Shown here in pieces: positions 5,471-8,239 of a DNA stretch of 8,239 nucleotides. Position numbers and translations under genes: made by a program. The notes below the pieces were generated by a model. That model did no database searches, had not been told where the DNA came from, and saw only the letters and a list, made by a program, of their open reading frames with translations. This DNA comes from UBA1081 sp045639185 (GTDB lineage Bacteria; Bacillota; Clostridia; Oscillospirales; Acutalibacteraceae): positions 1-8,239 of the forward strand of contig JAZUCO010000114.1 in NCBI GenBank assembly GCA_045639185.1, given 5' to 3'. Each line of letters starts with the position of its first letter. Positions within the stretch are counted from its first letter, which is position 1.

Positions 5471-6531
5471 TCTGCAACAAGGTCACCCATCTGCTTGCAG
5501 CCGACTTTTGTCATGCCTTCCTGCATGATATCACCTGTTCTGAAGCCATCATCAAGAACCTTATTTACTGCATTTTCAATTGAATCTGCTTCATCAGCCA
5601 TATTGAATGAATAACGGAGCATCATTGCAGCTGAAAGGATTGTACCAAGGGGATTTGCGATATCCATACCTGCGATATCGGGAGCTGAACCGTGAATAGG
5701 TTCATACATACCGAGTGTACCTTCTGAAAGTGATGCGGAAGGCATCATGCCGATTGAACCTGTGAGCATACTTGCTTCGTCAGAAAGGATGTCACCGAAC
5801 ATGTTCTCTGTAACTGCAACGTCGAATCTGCCGGGATTTCTGATAAGCTGCATTGCTGTGTTGTCAACAAGGATATCTTCGTATTCAACGTCTGAATATT
5901 CCTCTGCAAGACGATGCATAACGCTTCTCCAGAGTCTTGATGAATCAAGAACGTTTGCCTTATCTACTGAAGAAACCTTACCTCTTCTCTTTCTTGCAGA
6001 TTCAAATGCAACTCTGCCGATTCTTTCTATTTCATGTTCTGAATATTTAAGCTCATCTGCAGCGAATTTTTCGCCGTTTTCTTCACCTGTTGTTCTCTTA
6101 CCGAAGTAAATACCGCCTGTAAGCTCTCTTACGATGAGAAGGTCGATCCCATCACCTACGATTGAAGGCTTGAGAGGTGATGCATCAGCAAGCTGAGGGA
6201 AGAGTTTTGTGGGTCTGAGATTAGCAAAAAGACCAAGTTCACTTCTTACTGCAAGAAGTGCCTTTTCGGGACGGATTGCAGGAGGACAGTTATCCCATTT
6301 GGGACCGCCTACAGCACCGAGAAGAACGCTGTCACAGTTTTTACACTGTGCCATGCCTTCATCTGTGATGGGCACACCATATTTATCAATTGAGCAACCG
6401 CCGATGTCTACATATTTATATTCAAATTCATGACCGAACTTCTCCCCTACTTTGCCAAGCACTTTAAGAGCTTCGTCAACTATTTCGGGACCGATTCCGT
6501 CACCTTTGAGAACAGTAATAACTTTTTTCAT
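5461..6531 (-). CDS. leuB: 3-isopropylmalate dehydrogenase
   Basis: Cytoplasmic enzyme that oxidises and decarboxylates 3-isopropylmalate with NAD to 2-oxoisocaproate, the last leucine-specific step before transamination. The 356 residues fit the family. Visible motifs are GDGIGPE (10-16), the substrate arginines R96, R106 and R135, the catalytic pair Y142 (in RELTGGIYFG) and K191 (in SVDKANVLDSSRLWR), and the metal-binding aspartates D223, D247 and D251. The NAD loop is HGSAPDIAG (280-288), with D285 in the position associated with NAD over NADP. RPEKALLAVRSELGLFANLRP marks it as LeuB rather than isocitrate or tartrate dehydrogenase. The ATG at 6531 lies 10 bases after leuD. Its ribosome binding site GAGGG (6539-6543) overlaps the leuD TGA, suggesting coupled translation. 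No convincing terminator follows. Confidence 0.98.
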   Translation of the reverse strand: MKKVITVLKGDGIGPEIVDEALKVLGKVGEKFGHEFEYKYVDIGGCSIDKYGVPITDEGMAQCKNCDSVLLGAVGGPKWDNCPPAIRPEKALLAVRSELGLFANLRPTKLFPQLADASPLKPSIVGDGIDLLIVRELTGGIYFGKRTTGEENGEKFAADELKYSEHEIERIGRVAFESARKRRGKVSSVDKANVLDSSRLWRSVMHRLAEEYSDVEYEDILVDNTAMQLIRNPGRFDVAVTENMFGDILSDEASMLTGSIGMMPSASLSEGTLGMYEPIHGSAPDIAGMDIANPLGTILSAAMMLRYSFNMADEADSIENAVNKVLDDGFRTGDIMQEGMTKVGCKQMGDLVAERI

Positions 6532-6541
6532 AATTTTACCC

Positions 6542-7021
6542 TCACTTGAGTGAATTGAGAAGACCGTTTGAAGCGATGATCTCTTTTATAAATTCGGGGA
6601 AAGGCTGAGCTTTGTATTCCTCATTCTTTGTGATGTTTGTGATAACACCTGTATCGAAATCGACTGCAACTTCATCGCCTGCAGCAATTTTTTCGCTGGC
6701 TTCGGGACATTCAAGAATTGCAAGACCGATGTTAATTGCATTTCTGTAGAAAATTCTTGCAAAAGTTGATGCGATAACACATGAAATACCTGATTCTTTG
6801 ATAGCAATGGGCGCGTGTTCACGTGATGAACCGCAGCCGAAGTTTGCTCCGCCCACCATGATATCGCCATCTTTTACATTGTTTACAAATTCTGCGTCGA
6901 TATCTTCCATACAGTGAGCTGCAAGCTCCTTGTGGTTTGCAGTGTTAAGATATCTTGCAGGGATAATAACGTCTGTATCGACGTTGTCACCGTATTTATG
7001 TACAAAACCTTTAACGTTCAT
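6542..7021 (-). CDS. leuD: 3-isopropylmalate dehydratase small subunit
   Basis: Small subunit of isopropylmalate isomerase. It forms the swivelling domain that closes over the Fe-S cluster of LeuC during conversion of 2- to 3-isopropylmalate. At 159 residues it is the short form found in Clostridia and archaea, against about 200 in enterobacteria. Visible features are GDNVDTDVIIPARYLNT (11-27) and the aconitase swivel motif GCGSSREHAP (62-71), with the conserved SSRE at 65-68. YLNT (24-27) sits in the loop thought to help set substrate length in this family. Homoaconitase-type small subunits also belong to this short form, but the leuB and ilv neighbours argue for leucine synthesis. The ATG overlaps the leuC stop by one base (TAATG), so the two subunits are translationally coupled. 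Confidence 0.97.
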   Translation of the reverse strand: MNVKGFVHKYGDNVDTDVIIPARYLNTANHKELAAHCMEDIDAEFVNNVKDGDIMVGGANFGCGSSREHAPIAIKESGISCVIASTFARIFYRNAINIGLAILECPEASEKIAAGDEVAVDFDTGVITNITKNEEYKAQPFPEFIKEIIASNGLLNSLK

Positions 7022-8239
7022 TATTCAATAACCTCCTTGGGGTCAACTATGTGACCTACAACTGCTGTTGCTGCTGCAACTTCGGGGCTTGCAAGGTAAA
7101 TCTTTGAAGATTTTGCACCCATTCTGCCTACGAAGTTACGGTTTGTTGTTGCAACTGCGATTTCATCATCGGCAAGAATACCCATGTAACCGCCGAGACA
7201 AGGACCGCAAGTGGGAGTTGAAACTGCACAGCCTGCGTCAATGAAGATATCCATATATCCCCTCTTGATGCACTCTTTGTAAACTGACTGTGTTGCAGGG
7301 ATAACGATAACTCTGATATCCTTTGCAACTTTCTTACCTTTGAGGATGTTTGCAGCAGCTTCCATATCTGAAATTCTGCCGTTTGTACAGGAACCGATAA
7401 CAACCTGATCGGGTACTATGTCTGTAAGCTCTGATGCAGGTCTTGTGTTTTCGGGAAGATGAGGACAAGCAACAGTTGAAACGATTTCTGAAAGGTTGAT
7501 TACATATTCTTCATCGTAAACTGCATCTTCGTCTGCCTTATAAACTGTGAATTCACGGTTTACTCTGCCGTTTACATATTCGAGTGTCTTATCGTCAACT
7601 TCAAAAATGCCGTTCTTTGCACCTGCTTCAATTGCCATGTTAGCCATTGCAAGTCTGTCATCCATTGAAAGAGAATGAAGACCTTCGCCAGTGAATTCCA
7701 TTGAACGGTAAAGAGCACCGTCAACACCAATCATACCGATGATGTGAAGAATTACGTCCTTACCAGAAACACCCTTCTGAAGTGAACCTGTAAGAGTGAA
7801 CTTGATAGCTGAAGGCACTTTGAACCATGCCTTACCTGTAGCCATACCTGCCGCCATATCGGTCGAGCCGATACCTGTTGAGAAAGCACCGAGAGCACCG
7901 TATGTACATGTGTGTGAGTCTGCACCGATGATACAGTCACCGGGAGCAGCAAGTCCCTTTTCAGGAATAAGTGCATGCTCAATACCCATTTCGCCTACAT
8001 CGTAATAATTTGTGATATTGAATGATTTTGCAAAAGTTCTGCACTGCTTTGTCTGCTGAGCCGCTTTGATATCCTTATTGGGAACAAAGTGGTCCATAAC
8101 CATTGCAACTTTTGTATTATCAAAAACTTTATTGAATCCGTTCTTTTCAAATTCATTGATAGCAACGGGAGAAGTGATGTCGTTACCGAGAACAAGGTCA
8201 AGCTTTGCCATAATAAGCTGACCTGCTTCTACAGATTCA
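7021..8239 (-). CDS. leuC: 3-isopropylmalate dehydratase large subunit (5' end beyond the window)
   Basis: Catalytic [4Fe-4S] subunit of isopropylmalate isomerase, of the aconitase family. The frame is open from the stop at 7021 to the window edge. Before the ATG at 8211 it encodes ESVEAGQLI, which is typical LeuC sequence, so that ATG is an internal methionine and the true start lies outside, probably some 15 residues further. 405 residues are visible, against about 420 for this short clostridial/archaeal type. Counting from the first visible residue, the cluster cysteines are C284 (in VIGSCTNGR) and C344 and C347 (in STPTCGPCLGG). The GADSHTCTYGALGAFSTGIG segment is also characteristic. The final codons (PKEVIE) contain the leuD ribosome binding site, and the TAA overlaps the leuD ATG. 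No frameshift or missing key residue is seen. Confidence 0.97.
   Translation of the reverse strand, partial: ESVEAGQLIMAKLDLVLGNDITSPVAINEFEKNGFNKVFDNTKVAMVMDHFVPNKDIKAAQQTKQCRTFAKSFNITNYYDVGEMGIEHALIPEKGLAAPGDCIIGADSHTCTYGALGAFSTGIGSTDMAAGMATGKAWFKVPSAIKFTLTGSLQKGVSGKDVILHIIGMIGVDGALYRSMEFTGEGLHSLSMDDRLAMANMAIEAGAKNGIFEVDDKTLEYVNGRVNREFTVYKADEDAVYDEEYVINLSEIVSTVACPHLPENTRPASELTDIVPDQVVIGSCTNGRISDMEAAANILKGKKVAKDIRVIVIPATQSVYKECIKRGYMDIFIDAGCAVSTPTCGPCLGGYMGILADDEIAVATTNRNFVGRMGAKSSKIYLASPEVAAATAVVGHIVDPKEVIE
7031..7038 (-). promoter_or_regulatory. leuD ribosome binding site inside leuC
   Basis: AAGGAGGT on the minus strand is a full-consensus Shine-Dalgarno, 9 bases before the leuD ATG. It is encoded by the Lys-Glu-Val codons near the LeuC C-terminus. 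It fixes the leuD start at 7021. Confidence 0.85.

Noticed and set aside
6536..6553. Small inverted repeat TCACT/AGTGA at the leuD stop
   Set aside because: It has five base pairs around a two-base gap and overlaps the coding end and the leuB ribosome binding site. It is too small to separate from chance.
1..8239. CRISPR array, insertion sequence, tRNA/rRNA, toxin-antitoxin or phage genes
   Set aside because: I saw no spaced direct repeats, transposase or integrase motifs, terminal inverted repeats or RNA-gene signatures. The window is almost fully occupied by biosynthetic genes.

Overview
The window is one continuous block of branched-chain amino acid biosynthesis genes, all on the minus strand. 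Read in the direction of transcription (high to low coordinates) the order is leuC, leuD, leuB, a 160-base regulatory gap, ilvB, ilvN, ilvC, ilvD, and then the start of a gene outside the pathway. The DNA is moderately AT-rich, Shine-Dalgarno sites are mostly strong (AAGGAG type), and the LeuC/LeuD pair is of the short type. Together with the protein sequences this points to an anaerobic Firmicute of class Clostridia, most likely a Ruminococcus-like member of the Oscillospiraceae. That placement rests on recognition, not on a database search.

Layout. 7021-8239: leuC, whose N-terminus lies beyond the window edge; the reading frame stays open to base 8239, so the ATG at 8211 is internal. 6542-7021: leuD, overlapping the leuC stop. 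5461-6531: leuB. 5301-5460: intergenic, with a very good SigA-type promoter (TTGATA-N17-TATAAT), a CodY-box-like sequence at the predicted transcription start, a 13-bp palindrome and a 35-bp array of degenerate heptamers. 3630-5300: ilvB. 3122-3628: ilvN. 2054-3079: ilvC. 1958-2053: intergenic, with a 13-bp RNA hairpin and a second 35-bp heptamer array. 296-1957: ilvD. 1-287: the N-terminal 95 codons of a gene that may be a DUF815-type ATPase.

How the genes work together. IlvBN (acetohydroxyacid synthase), IlvC (reductoisomerase) and IlvD (dehydratase) carry out the shared steps from pyruvate or 2-oxobutanoate to the 2-oxo acid precursors of valine and isoleucine. LeuCD (isopropylmalate isomerase) and LeuB (dehydrogenase) carry the leucine branch from 2-isopropylmalate onward. 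leuA and the branched-chain aminotransferase are not in the window. The promoter in front of ilvB suggests that ilvBNCD can be expressed independently of leuCDB.

I found no evidence of a novel defence, mobile or otherwise undescribed system. The points most worth a second look are the two heptamer arrays, the regulatory gap before ilvB, the strand-specific hairpin between ilvC and ilvD, and an acidic residue in the cofactor-specificity loop of IlvC.
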